In this document: positions 28,321-37,076 of the stretch, piece by piece
How the letters are laid out: the number at the start of each line of letters is the position of its first letter
How positions within the stretch are numbered: position 1 is the first letter of the stretch
Source of the DNA: Haloprofundus halobius
GTDB taxonomy: Archaea > Halobacteriota > Halobacteria > Halobacteriales > Haloferacaceae
Length of the DNA: 64,000 nucleotides
Reading direction: 5' to 3'
Assembly: GCF_020097835.1 (NCBI RefSeq)
Contig: NZ_CP083667.1
Location: 124,001 to 188,000 of the forward strand
The notes under the pieces: generated by a model
The model's input: only the letters and a program-made list of their open reading frames with translations
Databases searched by the model: none
Told to the model about the DNA's origin: nothing
Made by a program: the position numbers and the translations under genes

Positions 28321-28755
28321 ATGGAAACATTCGAATCAGACGACGGACACGTAATCGTCCGTCTCGACCGCGGCGACCTCGCGCTCGAATCGCTCACGGA
28401 AGCGTGTGAGGAACACGACGTCGACACGGGCGTCGTCGTCTCCGGAATCGGCACGTTCAGTAACCTGAACATCCACTACGTGAATCGAGCCGACCTCCCG
28501 GAGGAGAAGGCCGACCGGAACGTCGACCTCGAACTCAACGGCTCCTGGGAGGTGACGAACGTCGGCGGCGTCGTCGCCGACGGCGAACCGCACCTGCACG
28601 TGACCGCGTTCGACGGCGAGCGGACGGTCGGCGGTCACCTCGAAGCGGGCTGCGAGGTGAACGTTCTCGGGGAGTTTACGATCCGAAAACTGGACGGACT
28701 CTCACTACACCGCCGGCCGGGAACCCACGGTATCTCGCAGCTTCGACGTCGGTGA
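28321..28755 (+). CDS. PPC/DUF296-domain protein
   Basis: Protein of 144 aa covering one PPC (plant and prokaryote conserved) domain: VIVRLDRGDLALESLTEACE, GVVVSGIGTFSNLNIHY, and HLHVTAFDGERTVGGHL, which holds the conserved His residues that bind metal in archaeal and bacterial members. ATG 28321 begins the domain; the upstream in-frame ATG 28240 overlaps regulatory DNA. Members are trimers; some bind DNA, others have unknown roles. It is the divergent partner of the SDR gene and may be a regulator or a small metabolic protein. Confidence 0.85.
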   Translation: METFESDDGHVIVRLDRGDLALESLTEACEEHDVDTGVVVSGIGTFSNLNIHYVNRADLPEEKADRNVDLELNGSWEVTNVGGVVADGEPHLHVTAFDGERTVGGHLEAGCEVNVLGEFTIRKLDGLSLHRRPGTHGISQLRRR

Positions 28756-28774
28756 CGGCGACTCCGAACGTGGA

Positions 28775-29011
28775 TTACTGACGCTGCCACCAGATTATCG
28801 CGAACGCCACCGTCCCGAAGGCGATGAGCGCCGCGCCCCAGAGTGCGAACATGGCAGCCAGGACGCCTTGGTTGATGAGAAATCCCAGAAGGAAGAGGCA
28901 GGCACCGAACGTCGCGATCTTGAGCGTCACCGAGTTTCGAATCGTCGCGAGTGGGTTCCTCGAACTCCCCCGCTGTTCGTCGCTCTTGCTAGTTTGGCTA
29001 ATCGAATTCAT
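28775..29011 (-). CDS. small membrane protein (78 aa)
   Basis: Two hydrophobic helices, IATFGACLFLLGFLINQGVL and MFALWGAALIAFGTVAFAII, preceded by a charged N-terminal part and ending IIWWQRQ. ATG 29011 was chosen; a GTG at 29035 would add eight residues. No family recognised. It converges with the PPC gene 20 nt away and diverges from the aldehyde dehydrogenase. Confidence 0.6.
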   Translation of the reverse strand: MNSISQTSKSDEQRGSSRNPLATIRNSVTLKIATFGACLFLLGFLINQGVLAAMFALWGAALIAFGTVAFAIIWWQRQ

Positions 29012-29158
29012 TCGGTGCGTGGTACGGAATGACACTATTTAGAGATTGGGATGTCGTCGGTTCGACGACCATCGCTGTCGCTGGCGCGGGAGTCGGCGGA
29101 AGACGCGATTGTCGCCACCAAAACATTGGTATAGTGGTGTCGTGAACGCTATCGTAGT

Positions 29159-30610
29159 ATGCCGACAGAGCACGGTAACTACGTCGACGGCGAGTGGACA
29201 GAGTCGTCGTCGAGTGAGACGTTCGAGGTACGGAACCCAGCCGACACGAGCACAGTCCTCGCCGAGTATCAGTCCTCGACGAGAGGCGACACGGAGACGG
29301 CGCTCGAAGCTGCCGTGGCCGCCCAGGAGACGTGGGCGTCGACGCCCGCGCCGGAGCGCGGGGCGACGCTGAAGCGCGCAGCCGACATCCTCGACGCACA
29401 GAAGGACGAACTGACGGAGACGCTCACCGCCGAAGAGGGGAAGACGCACGCGGAAGCCGGCGGCGAAGTGCAGCGGGCGATAGACATCTTCCACTACTAC
29501 GCGGAGAAAGCGCGTGAACTCGGCGGGACGGTGAAATCTCCCAGCGGTGAGCACAAACAGCTGTACACGAAACTCGAACCGCTCGGCACCGTCTCGCTCA
29601 TCACTCCGTGGAACTACCCGATTGCGATTCCGGCGTGGAAACTCGCGCCCGCGCTCGCCACGGGCAACACGGTCGTGTTGAAGCCCGCGTCGGTCGCACC
29701 GGGTGTCGCGCGGGCGCTGTTCGAGGCGCTCGACGAGGCCGGACTCCCCGACGGGGTGGCGAACTTCGTGACCGGATCCGGAAGCGAAGTCGGGTCGGTG
29801 CTGGCACAGCACGAAGCGGTCGACGGCGTGTCGTTCACCGGCAGCACGGGGGTTGGCACGACCGTCTCCCAGCAGGCCGCGAACGACCTCAAACGGGTCC
29901 AGTGTGAGATGGGCGGGAAGAACCCGACCGTCGTGATGCCGAGCGCCGACCTCGACGCGGCCGTCGACATCGTCGCAAGCGGCGCGTTCGGTGTCACAGG
30001 ACAGGCCTGCACCGCCTGTTCGCGCGCCATCGTCCACGAGGACGTCTACGACGAGTTCGTCGACGCCGTCGTCGACTACGCGGAGACGATCGAAGTGGGC
30101 GACGGGAGTGCGGGTGCCGATATGGGCCCGCACGTCACCGAGAGTGAACTCGAAGGGACTCTCGACTACGTCTCGGTCGGCATCGACGAAGGTGCCACCC
30201 TCGAAACGGGCGGCGAGCGACTCACCGGCCACGGCTACGACGACGGCTACTTCGTCTCTCCGGCCGTCTTCTCGAACGTCGACTCCGAGATGCGCATCGC
30301 CCAAGAGGAGATATTTGGCCCGGTGCTGGCGGTGATCCCCGTCTCGGACTTCGATGAGGGCGTCGACGTCGCCAACGACGTCGAGTTCGGTCTCGCCGCG
30401 AGCGTCGTCACACAGGACCTCACAGAGGCCAACCGCTTCGTCGAAGCGGTCGAGGCGGGTGTGGCGAAGGTCAACGAGAAGACGACGGGACTCGAACTCC
30501 ACGTCCCCTTCGGCGGCTACAAGAACTCCTCGACGAACACGTACCGCGAGCAGGGTGACGCGGGTCTCGACTTCTTCACGTCGACGAAAACCGTCTACAT
30601 GAACTACTGA
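29159..30610 (+). CDS. 2-oxoglutarate semialdehyde dehydrogenase-like aldehyde dehydrogenase
   Basis: Protein of 483 aa, standard aldehyde dehydrogenase. Catalytic Glu250 (QCEMGGKNP) and Cys284 (GQACTACS), cofactor motif FTGSTGVG. The C-terminal VNEKTTGLELHVPFGG, followed by a run of Ser and Thr and REQG, matches what I recall of 2-oxoglutarate semialdehyde dehydrogenases of Sulfolobus and Haloferax (XacF type). The reaction oxidises 2,5-dioxopentanoate to 2-oxoglutarate with NAD(P). It ends the galacturonate route beside uronate dehydrogenase (30713) and the KdgD-like gene (33549). The same enzyme could serve pentose oxidation; its gene context here favours uronates. Confidence 0.88.
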   Translation: MPTEHGNYVDGEWTESSSSETFEVRNPADTSTVLAEYQSSTRGDTETALEAAVAAQETWASTPAPERGATLKRAADILDAQKDELTETLTAEEGKTHAEAGGEVQRAIDIFHYYAEKARELGGTVKSPSGEHKQLYTKLEPLGTVSLITPWNYPIAIPAWKLAPALATGNTVVLKPASVAPGVARALFEALDEAGLPDGVANFVTGSGSEVGSVLAQHEAVDGVSFTGSTGVGTTVSQQAANDLKRVQCEMGGKNPTVVMPSADLDAAVDIVASGAFGVTGQACTACSRAIVHEDVYDEFVDAVVDYAETIEVGDGSAGADMGPHVTESELEGTLDYVSVGIDEGATLETGGERLTGHGYDDGYFVSPAVFSNVDSEMRIAQEEIFGPVLAVIPVSDFDEGVDVANDVEFGLAASVVTQDLTEANRFVEAVEAGVAKVNEKTTGLELHVPFGGYKNSSTNTYREQGDAGLDFFTSTKTVYMNY

Positions 30611-30712
30611 GTCACCCGACGAGAAAACCGATTGGCGTCGAACACCACAACGCCGAACGAAGCAACGAGCGAAACGACCCGTCGCAGGCGAGCGTGAACG
30701 GCCGACGTGCGC

Positions 30713-31552
30713 CTACTTCGGGGGTTCGTCCCACTCCTCGCCGTCGTCCTGCGGATTGTAGCCGATTTTCGCGCGCGCGTGTTCGAGGTCGTACCAGCGG
30801 CAACGGTTGTCGCTTACGCCGCTGAAGATGTCGAACTCGACGGAGTCGTCCTGCAGACAGCAGTCGATCTGGTGGGCGAAGTCACGGCGTGACTGCCAAG
30901 TCGCCTTCATCCGCGCGACCTGTTCTTCGTACTCCGGACTCCCTCGTTCCCACATTCCGTTTTCGACCCCTATCTCGGCGTCGCCGTAGGGGTGGTCGTT
31001 CTCGGGCATGTTGACAGTACAGATGCGCAACGCGTAGAACCGCTTCGGATATTCGTACGTCTCAACGTAGTACCGACCGAGGTCTTCGCCGAAACTCTTC
31101 GATGCGCCGTAGTACGAGTCGGGACGAACCGGGTCCTCGTGGTTAAGGACTAACTCGTACGTTCGCGAGTAGATATCCGGTTTGTGTTCCTCTTCGTATA
31201 GCCCCATCACGTGGTTCGTTGAGCCGAAGACAAACGACTCGACTTCGGCCTCGCGGGCGGCCTTCAACGCGTTGTACATCCCGATGACGTTGGGCTGGAA
31301 GATCTCGTCCCACTCTCCGTCCGTATCCGGATACGCCGCGAGGTGAACGACGGCGTCGTGTCCCTCGAACGCGTCGCGAAGCTTGTCGTACTCCGAGATG
31401 TCGCCGACGACGGTGTCGTACCCGCCGTAGGGGTGGTCGTCGGGGCGGTCCGACCGGTTGTAGTACGTGAAGTCGTACTCCGGGCGGTCGTGGAGATGGT
31501 CGATGATGGCGGTTCCGCAACGGCCGTAGACACCGGTCACTAGTACGTCCAT
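30713..31552 (-). CDS. udh: uronate dehydrogenase-like NAD-dependent epimerase/dehydratase-family protein
   Basis: Protein of 279 aa; Agrobacterium uronate dehydrogenase is about 265. NAD motif VTGVYGRCG at residues 5-13, catalytic Ser111 (FGSTNHVMG), and Tyr148-x3-Lys152 (YYGASK). The C-terminal NRCRWYDLEHARAKIGYNP resembles the substrate region of Udh. It oxidises D-galacturonate (or glucuronate) to the aldarolactone with NAD. ATG 31552 starts at the Rossmann strand; an upstream ATG at 31663 would add 37 residues of atypical sequence. A leaderless TATA is present. Convergent with the aldehyde dehydrogenase. Other NAD-dependent epimerases are possible but less likely given the context. Confidence 0.82.
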   Translation of the reverse strand: MDVLVTGVYGRCGTAIIDHLHDRPEYDFTYYNRSDRPDDHPYGGYDTVVGDISEYDKLRDAFEGHDAVVHLAAYPDTDGEWDEIFQPNVIGMYNALKAAREAEVESFVFGSTNHVMGLYEEEHKPDIYSRTYELVLNHEDPVRPDSYYGASKSFGEDLGRYYVETYEYPKRFYALRICTVNMPENDHPYGDAEIGVENGMWERGSPEYEEQVARMKATWQSRRDFAHQIDCCLQDDSVEFDIFSGVSDNRCRWYDLEHARAKIGYNPQDDGEEWDEPPK

Positions 31553-31574
31553 GGTAGTAGCGGGAGTTTTGGCG

Positions 31575-31582
31575 TAATAAAA
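31575..31582 (-). promoter_or_regulatory. TATA box of the uronate dehydrogenase gene
   Basis: On the minus strand the sequence ttttatta stands about 23-30 nt before ATG 31552, the spacing of a leaderless promoter. Confidence 0.45.
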
Positions 31583-31609
31583 TATGGGGGTGAGGAGCCT
31601 TTGTGTCTC

Positions 31610-31660
31610 ACGAACTCTTCGCCAGTCGCAGACTCTTCGCAGCTCGTGGACTTCGCATCT
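31610..31660. repeat. imperfect short direct repeats between udh and UspA genes
   Basis: The decamer (g/a)actcttcgc occurs at 31612-31621 and 31631-31640, with a shorter relative (gacttcgc) near 31648. Small imperfect repeats of about 18 nt period; significance unclear. Confidence 0.3.
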
Positions 31661-31691
31661 CACGGACTCGTCACATCCGGTCGACGCCCGG

Positions 31692-32165
31692 TCAGTCCAT
31701 CGCGGTCGTGACCAGTCCGTCGAAGTTGAGGATGACCTGTTGGGCGACGTCGCCGAAGAGGACCTTTCCGGTCGGCGAACGCTTCTGGCCGGTGAGGAAG
31801 ACGTGATCGCAGGCGTGGCTCTCCGCCGTCTCGATGATCTTCGTCCCGAGTTCGTCCTCGTCGACGACGGCCGCGACTATCTCGTAGTCGACGCTCTTGC
31901 CCAGATCCGCCAGCGTCTCCTCAGCGAACTGACGGACGAACTGCCGAACCGAGTCGAGCGGTGACGGCGCGTCGTAGCTCGTGTGCTCCATCTGCTCGAT
32001 CGACGCTATCGCGTCGAAGTTCTCGTCGACTCGCTCCGGTGTCAGCCAGGAGAACAACACCAGTTCGGCGCTGTCACCATCGTCGTTACTCGCGAACCTG
32101 ACGGCTTCTTCGAGGAGCGTTCTGTGCGTCTCCGTGTCGTCTACGACGACGAACCCTCGCTGCAT
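31692..32165 (-). CDS. universal stress protein (UspA family)
   Basis: Protein of 157 aa. It begins MQRGFVVVDDTETHRTLL, the usual UspA entry strand, and ends with HVFLTGQKRSPTGKVLFGD, where Gly-x2-(Lys/Arg)-SPTGK-LFGD corresponds to the ATP-binding G-2x-G-9x-G(S/T) motif. UspA proteins are cytoplasmic nucleotide-binding stress proteins. ATG 32165 was preferred to an upstream in-frame ATG at 32180, adding MVYVT. It lies between udh and the Gci-like gene on the same strand but its link to sugar metabolism is unclear. Confidence 0.85.
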   Translation of the reverse strand: MQRGFVVVDDTETHRTLLEEAVRFASNDDGDSAELVLFSWLTPERVDENFDAIASIEQMEHTSYDAPSPLDSVRQFVRQFAEETLADLGKSVDYEIVAAVVDEDELGTKIIETAESHACDHVFLTGQKRSPTGKVLFGDVAQQVILNFDGLVTTAMD

Positions 32166-32225
32166 GGTCACATATACCATTGAACGACACGGAGAAATAG
32201 CTACCGGCGCCGAGTGACAGCCCGT

Positions 32226-33359
32226 TCAGTCAGCGCGGTACCGTTCGACGGCCGCCTCGTCGACGGTTATCCCCAACCCCGGTCCCTGCGGGACATCGAG
32301 GACGCCGCCGGTCGGGTCGAACGGCGTTTCGAGGATCTCGCTTCGGAGCGGGTTCTCGCTCCGGTCGAACTCGACCATCATTGGCTCGGGAACGTTCCGG
32401 GTGTGCGGGTAGCGGGAGACGCTCGCGGCGAACTGGACCGCCGCGGCGAGACCGACCGCGCTGTTCCAGATGTGAGGGCGCACGGCGACGTTCTCGGTCG
32501 TCGCCATGTCGGCGATGAGTCGCGCCTCCGAGAACCCCCCGCAGCGCCCGAGGTTGGGTTGGACGATGTCGACGGTCCGGTCGTCGATGAGCCGCTTGAA
32601 CGCGAAGCGGCCATAGTGGGCTTCACCCGCCGCGATGGGCGTGTCGACGTGGCGCTTCACCTCGCGGTAACCGGACTCGTTCTCCGGCGGTACCGGCTCT
32701 TCGATCCACGCGATGTCGTACTCTGCGATGGCTTTCGCCGTCTTCACCGCCTGTCGCGGCCGGTAGTTCCCGTTCATGTCGACCATCAACGCGGCGTCGT
32801 CGCCGAGGACCTCTCTGGCCGTCCGCACGCGTTCGATATCCTCCTCGTAGCCGCTTCCGATCTTGATCTTCGCGGCCGTGAACCCCTCGTCGACCGCCTC
32901 GGCGATGGGGTCTTCGACCGGTCGGTCCCGCTCGGTGAAGTACATCGTCGACGCGTACGGCGTGAGCGTCTGACACGCCTCGCCGCCGAGCAACCGGTGT
33001 ACCGGCCGGTCGACGGTCTTGCCGATGATGTCCCAGCAGGCGACGTCCAGGGCGCTGACGACGCTCTGGCTGAAGACGTTTCCGGCGAAGTGGTACGGGT
33101 CGGTGTACGACCGGTCGGCCAGCGACTCCACGTCGAAGGGGTCCATCCCGACGACGTCGTCGCGGAACAGTTCCTCGACCGTCGCGTCGACGATGCGACC
33201 GGGGGCGAACGCCTCACCCCACCCCACGGTTCCGGTGTCCGTCTCGACCCGCAGGAGAGTCGTCGCCCGCTTTCGGCCGAAGCCTCTCGAATCGCCCACA
33301 CCTTCGCCTTCGGGAAGCATCGACGCGATGGGAATCGTCTCGATCTCTGTGATTTCCAT
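32226..33359 (-). CDS. gci: galactarolactone cycloisomerase-like enolase-superfamily enzyme (Gci type)
   Basis: Protein of 377 aa. Catalytic K164-x-K166 (KIKIG), metal ligands Asp194 (MVDMNGNY), Glu220 (IEEP) and Glu246 (AGEAH), and His296 (RPHIWN). The C-terminal parts CGGFSEARLIADMAT, AAAVQFAA, EFDRSENPLR and VPQGPGLGI match Agrobacterium Gci as I recall it. That enzyme turns D-galactaro-1,4-lactone into 3-deoxy-2-keto-L-threo-hexarate, the step after uronate dehydrogenase. It is divergent from the KdgD-like gene. TATA on the minus strand (attata 33384-33389) stands 26 nt before its ATG. A galactarate or glucarate dehydratase reaction would serve the same path. Confidence in the broad role is good, in the exact substrate moderate. 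Confidence 0.83.
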   Translation of the reverse strand: MEITEIETIPIASMLPEGEGVGDSRGFGRKRATTLLRVETDTGTVGWGEAFAPGRIVDATVEELFRDDVVGMDPFDVESLADRSYTDPYHFAGNVFSQSVVSALDVACWDIIGKTVDRPVHRLLGGEACQTLTPYASTMYFTERDRPVEDPIAEAVDEGFTAAKIKIGSGYEEDIERVRTAREVLGDDAALMVDMNGNYRPRQAVKTAKAIAEYDIAWIEEPVPPENESGYREVKRHVDTPIAAGEAHYGRFAFKRLIDDRTVDIVQPNLGRCGGFSEARLIADMATTENVAVRPHIWNSAVGLAAAVQFAASVSRYPHTRNVPEPMMVEFDRSENPLRSEILETPFDPTGGVLDVPQGPGLGITVDEAAVERYRAD

Positions 33360-33427
33360 GTGGTCTACTCCGAGGCGACCGGATTATAGCTTGCGCCACC
33401 GGCACGTCGGCATCGACTGTCGCGCCT

Positions 33428-33440
33428 CCCCTCCGCGGGG
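33428..33440. promoter_or_regulatory. short palindrome in the gci-kdgD divergent region
   Basis: CCCC-tccgc-GGGG with the same 5-nt spacing as the island palindrome but only about 7 of 12 arm positions in common. It may be a divergent operator. The region also holds the gci TATA (33384-33389) and the kdgD TATA-like catttatta (33511-33519). Confidence 0.25.
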
Positions 33441-33548
33441 TGCGGGCACCATCCCTCGAATGGGGGACACGAGACGCACGAACTGACAATTGGGTTACTA
33501 TTGGGCGGTACATTTATTAGTCGCATCAAATATATCTGGATATACTCC

Positions 33549-34484
33549 ATGGTAAGAGCGGACCTCAGAGCTAGCTATCAGGATGTCGCGTTCACTACTG
33601 CCACCCCGTTCGAATCGGATGGCAGTACCGTAGACCATACTGCGCTAGTCGACAACATATCGAAACTGTACGATTCGGGGGCGCGGCAGTTCGTCCCCTG
33701 TGGAAACACGGGCGAGTACTACTCGCTCACCGACGAAGAACGGGTGGACGTCGTCGCGTCGCACGTCGAGGCTGTCGGCCCCGAGGCGACGATAACGGCC
33801 GGAGCGGCGGGAAGCCTCGTCGAAGTCGAGCGACTCGCGTCGGCGTACGAGGACGCGGGCGCGGACGCGCTCATGGTGATGCATCCAGACCATACCTACG
33901 TCCACGAGACGGGACTGAAGGAGTACTACCACCGAATCTGTGATTCGACCGACCTCGGTGTCGTCATCTACAAGCGCGGACCCCAGGTGACGCGCGACGT
34001 CATCGCCGACGTGAGCGAACGCGAGAACCTCGTCGCCGTGAAGTTCGCCGTCAACGACATCAAGGAGTTCTCACAGACCGTCGACGACGTCCCCGGCGAG
34101 CTCACGTGGGTCAACGGTATCGCCGAGCGGTACGCGCTCGCGTTCGCCATCGAAGGGGCGACCGGCTACACGACCGGTATCGGTAACTTCGTCCCCGAGG
34201 CGACGTTGGCGCTCCACGCGGCGGTCGAATCGAGAGACTGGACGCGCGCCCGTCGCATCCAGCAGAGTCTCCGGCCGTACGAGGACCTCAGAGAGCAGGC
34301 GGGCGAGGAGAACAACATCGCCGCGGCCAACAACGTCTCGGCGGTCAAGTACGGGATGGACCTCGCCGGCTATCGTGGCGGCGTCGTCCGGAGTCCGCTC
34401 GTCGAACTCTCCGAGGAGGACAAGAGCCGGGCGGACGACTACTACCGACAGATACAGTCCGAACCGCTACACGAGACCGCATAA
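33549..34484 (+). CDS. kdgD: KdgD-like 5-keto-4-deoxyglucarate dehydratase (decarboxylating), DHDPS family
   Basis: Protein of 311 aa, class I aldolase barrel. Schiff-base Lys165 (VAVKFAVND), proton-relay Tyr141 (VVIYKRGP) and CGNTGEYYSL (51-60) match KdgD-type dehydratases; the KdgD hallmark is a Thr-Gly-Glu with aromatic pair. It converts the ketodeoxyhexarate to 2-oxoglutarate semialdehyde with loss of CO2 and water. ATG 33549 begins the family sequence; an in-frame upstream start at 33501 overlaps the TATA region. Divergent from the Gci-like gene that makes its substrate. An alternative is a 2-keto-3-deoxy sugar-acid aldolase. Confidence 0.83.
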   Translation: MVRADLRASYQDVAFTTATPFESDGSTVDHTALVDNISKLYDSGARQFVPCGNTGEYYSLTDEERVDVVASHVEAVGPEATITAGAAGSLVEVERLASAYEDAGADALMVMHPDHTYVHETGLKEYYHRICDSTDLGVVIYKRGPQVTRDVIADVSERENLVAVKFAVNDIKEFSQTVDDVPGELTWVNGIAERYALAFAIEGATGYTTGIGNFVPEATLALHAAVESRDWTRARRIQQSLRPYEDLREQAGEENNIAAANNVSAVKYGMDLAGYRGGVVRSPLVELSEEDKSRADDYYRQIQSEPLHETA

Positions 34485-34738
34485 GCGGCCGTCGAGAACA
34501 CACCCGAACCGGAACGTGACCGAGCGCCACTCGTCAGACAGCATCACCATCGCACAGCCCGCGTTCTGGCTCTTCTGACATCGAGTCGCCGACGGTGCGA
34601 CTCGGGGTACCTGCGACGCGACAGCTTCGAGCGACGCATCGCTTCGTCGGCTGAGAGCTCCTGCGGTGAGAATACCGGCGAGAACTGGTCGCTGCGCGAG
34701 AACCGTCGCCGGGTGCGGTGGTTGGCTACTGTGGCCGA

Positions 34739-35986
34739 CTACCCGTCTTCGTCGTAGTGGAACTCGGTCCACGGACCGTCGACGAAGGGGTACGACTCGA
34801 CGATGTCGAGGTCGACGTCGACGCCGAGTCCGGGTTTCTCCGGAACGGCGAGGACGCCGTCGGCGACGGACGGTTCACCGTCGATGATGTCGAACGCGAG
34901 GTCGAACTGGTACATCCCAGGGTCGTCGACGCTCGACTGGAGCAGCTGGTCGTCCTCGAAGACGGGATACTCGAGCAGCCGAACTTCCGGCGCGGCGGCG
35001 ACGAGGTGCGCGTTCGCGATCAGTCCGAGCCACGTCCCGAAGTTGTGAGGGACGAACTCGACGTCGCGTCCGCGGCAGAACTCGACCGCCTTCCGACACC
35101 CAGTGTACCCCTCGTGGTGGCGCACGTCCCCTTGGAGGAACTGGACCGCTCCCGTCCGTCCGAGTTCGACCAGTCCCGCCGCCGACCCCTCGCTCTCTCC
35201 CCCGGCGAGCGGTGCCCCCGACTCCGCGAGCGCGACGTAGCCGGCGTAGTCGTCGGGTTCGACCGGCTCTTCTATCCAGTAGGCGCCGCGCTCGGTCGCG
35301 TGTTCGACCAACTCCCGAACCGTCTCGGCGCCGTACGCGTCACGAAGCTTCCACCACGTGTGGACGTCGAGCATTATCTCCATCTCGTCGACGGTCTCGA
35401 CGAGTCGGTCGACCGTTTCCCGGTCGCCTTCCGGTCCGATGCCGGGTCGGTACTTGTACCCCATGAACCCGCACTCCTCCAACGTCGCCGCCTGCGCGGC
35501 GTACCCCTCCGGTTCCATGTACATCCCGGCGCTCGCGTACAACGGTATCTCGGTCGTTGGGTCGGAGTCGTACTCCTCGGAGAGCAGTCGGTAGATCGGT
35601 TCGCCGAGTTCCTTACCCCGAACGTCGTAGAGCGCGACGTCGACTGCGGATATCGCTTCGGTCCGGAGATGTTCGGGGAGGTTCACCTCGCCGAGTACGT
35701 CGTGAGCGTCGGTGATCCGATCTATCGTCGCCCCTTCGAGCGCGTCGGCGATCTTCCCGCTGACGATATCGGCGAACGTCCCCTGCGAGTCGCCCTCGAA
35801 GTACTCCCGCATCGCGGAACTACTCGCGCCCGCGGTCGAGACCCCTCGCGTTCCGTCTTTCGTCTCGACGACGACGAGCACGACGTCGCGCTTGCGGAGG
35901 CGACGCGTGCCGCCGAAAAACGAGCGACTCTGCGGCGGGTCTATCGGTGACGAGAGAGCGTAGCCTCTCACCTCGGCGATTTCCAT
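34739..35986 (-). CDS. enolase-superfamily protein, mandelate racemase-like, substrate unknown
   Basis: Protein of 415 aa. It has an N-terminal cap with FFGGTRRLRKRDV, then YKYRPG (catalytic Lys followed by Arg), Asp in IMLDVHTWW, Glu in WIEEPVEPDD, Glu in AGGESEG, His in VPHNFGTW. The dense capping loop and the LDVHTWW motif set it apart from the Gci-like and DgoD-like paralogues. It is a sugar-acid dehydratase or racemase candidate. ATG 35986 was preferred over an upstream 9-residue extension. A TATA-like element (minus strand, about 36011-36018) fits a leaderless start. The iclR gene lies just upstream on the same strand. Confidence 0.82.
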   Translation of the reverse strand: MEIAEVRGYALSSPIDPPQSRSFFGGTRRLRKRDVVLVVVETKDGTRGVSTAGASSSAMREYFEGDSQGTFADIVSGKIADALEGATIDRITDAHDVLGEVNLPEHLRTEAISAVDVALYDVRGKELGEPIYRLLSEEYDSDPTTEIPLYASAGMYMEPEGYAAQAATLEECGFMGYKYRPGIGPEGDRETVDRLVETVDEMEIMLDVHTWWKLRDAYGAETVRELVEHATERGAYWIEEPVEPDDYAGYVALAESGAPLAGGESEGSAAGLVELGRTGAVQFLQGDVRHHEGYTGCRKAVEFCRGRDVEFVPHNFGTWLGLIANAHLVAAAPEVRLLEYPVFEDDQLLQSSVDDPGMYQFDLAFDIIDGEPSVADGVLAVPEKPGLGVDVDLDIVESYPFVDGPWTEFHYDEDG

Positions 35987-36125
35987 GCTCACGACAAACG
36001 AACAGAGAGGCATAAATCATTCTACGCGGCCGACTCGGCCGCCCAACGGACGGACGCGAACAGTCGAAAATCGAGCGATAGACGGGAGAAATCGAACGAC
36101 GAACGGGCGAACGCGGCGAACGGAC

Positions 36126-36899
36126 CTACGAGAACTTCGTGTTGAGTTCGATGACGTTCGCTGCCCGCTTGACGTAGTCGGACAGTTCGCCGTGGAGTCG
36201 GTCGTCGGTGAACCGACTCGACGGACCCGAGATGCTGATGGCACCGAGGACCTTCTCACCGTTTCTGACCGGCGCCGAGACGCATCTCAGTCCTTCGATG
36301 TTCTCCTCGTCGTCGATGCCGTAGCCTCGCTCGGCGGTTCGTTCGAGTTCCGTCACGAGTTCGTCTCGCGAGGTTATCGTCGTCTGCGTATGTCTGACGT
36401 ATTCGACGCCGTCGAGTATCTCGTCTCGTCGTTCGGCAGGGAGGTACGCCAGTATCGCCTTGCCGAGCGAGGTGGAGTGGACCGGTTGTTGTGTTCCGAC
36501 GCGGGAGGCGGTCGTCACCGCCCGTTCGCCTGCGGACTTACAGAGATACGACACATTGCCGTACTCGATGATGCCGAACTGCGCGATTTCGCCCGTCTCC
36601 TCGGCCAGCGATTCGACTTCGTCTTCGATCACGTCGTAGTTACCGACCTGCTCTCGGACGTGCTTGGCCATGTCGAGGATGCGGAGGCTCAACCGATAAC
36701 TGTCGCCCTCGCGGACCACGAACTTGCGCTCTTCGAGCGTCTGGAGGTGGCTGTGGATGGTGCTCTTGGAGTGTCCGAGTTCGTTCGCCAACTCCGTGAC
36801 GCCGACGCCCTCCTGTCTCTGGAGGGCGTCGATGATGTTGAAGGCGATCTTCACCGACCTGATCGTTCGCCCGGGCCTCGTACCGGTGTGCTTGGTCAT
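36126..36899 (-). CDS. IclR-family transcriptional regulator
   Basis: Protein of 257 aa, standard length. Winged helix at about 15-75 (VKIAFNIIDALQRQEG, HSKSTIHSHLQTLE as recognition helix), then the IclR effector domain (VGTQQPVHSTSLGKAILAYL, GYGIDDEENIEGLRCVSAPV). IclR proteins bind palindromes and respond to organic acids or aromatic ligands. ATG 36899 was chosen; an upstream in-frame extension would cover the operator. A perfect palindrome sits directly upstream of its TATA box, so autoregulation is likely. It lies between the galacturonate and galactonate modules, so both could be targets. Confidence 0.93.
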   Translation of the reverse strand: MTKHTGTRPGRTIRSVKIAFNIIDALQRQEGVGVTELANELGHSKSTIHSHLQTLEERKFVVREGDSYRLSLRILDMAKHVREQVGNYDVIEDEVESLAEETGEIAQFGIIEYGNVSYLCKSAGERAVTTASRVGTQQPVHSTSLGKAILAYLPAERRDEILDGVEYVRHTQTTITSRDELVTELERTAERGYGIDDEENIEGLRCVSAPVRNGEKVLGAISISGPSSRFTDDRLHGELSDYVKRAANVIELNTKFS

Positions 36900-36920
36900 A
36901 GCAAACCCACCGAGTTCTTC

Positions 36921-36931
36921 CCATATAAAAC
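36921..36931 (-). promoter_or_regulatory. TATA box of the iclR gene
   Basis: Minus-strand gttttatatgg ends about 22-32 nt before ATG 36899, giving leaderless spacing; the perfect palindrome abuts it. Confidence 0.5.
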
Positions 36932-36933
36932 TT

Positions 36934-36950
36934 GTTCCCGAGAGGGGAAC
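36934..36950. promoter_or_regulatory. candidate IclR autoregulatory operator, perfect palindrome
   Basis: GTTCCC-gagag-GGGAAC, perfect 6-5-6, lying 3 nt upstream of the TATA box of iclR. The identical arms occur at 17971-17987 and a near copy at 17637-17653. Confidence 0.65.
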
Positions 36951-37076
36951 TATCCGTCGACACCTCCTGTGCGACTTCCCCTCCGTCGAGTGGATGCGGC
37001 GGTGCCCTGTGAACTGGTCTCGCACCCGGGTCATAAGCTCCGGTCCGTTCGCGGGCCCCACCTCGGACGGAGAGCC

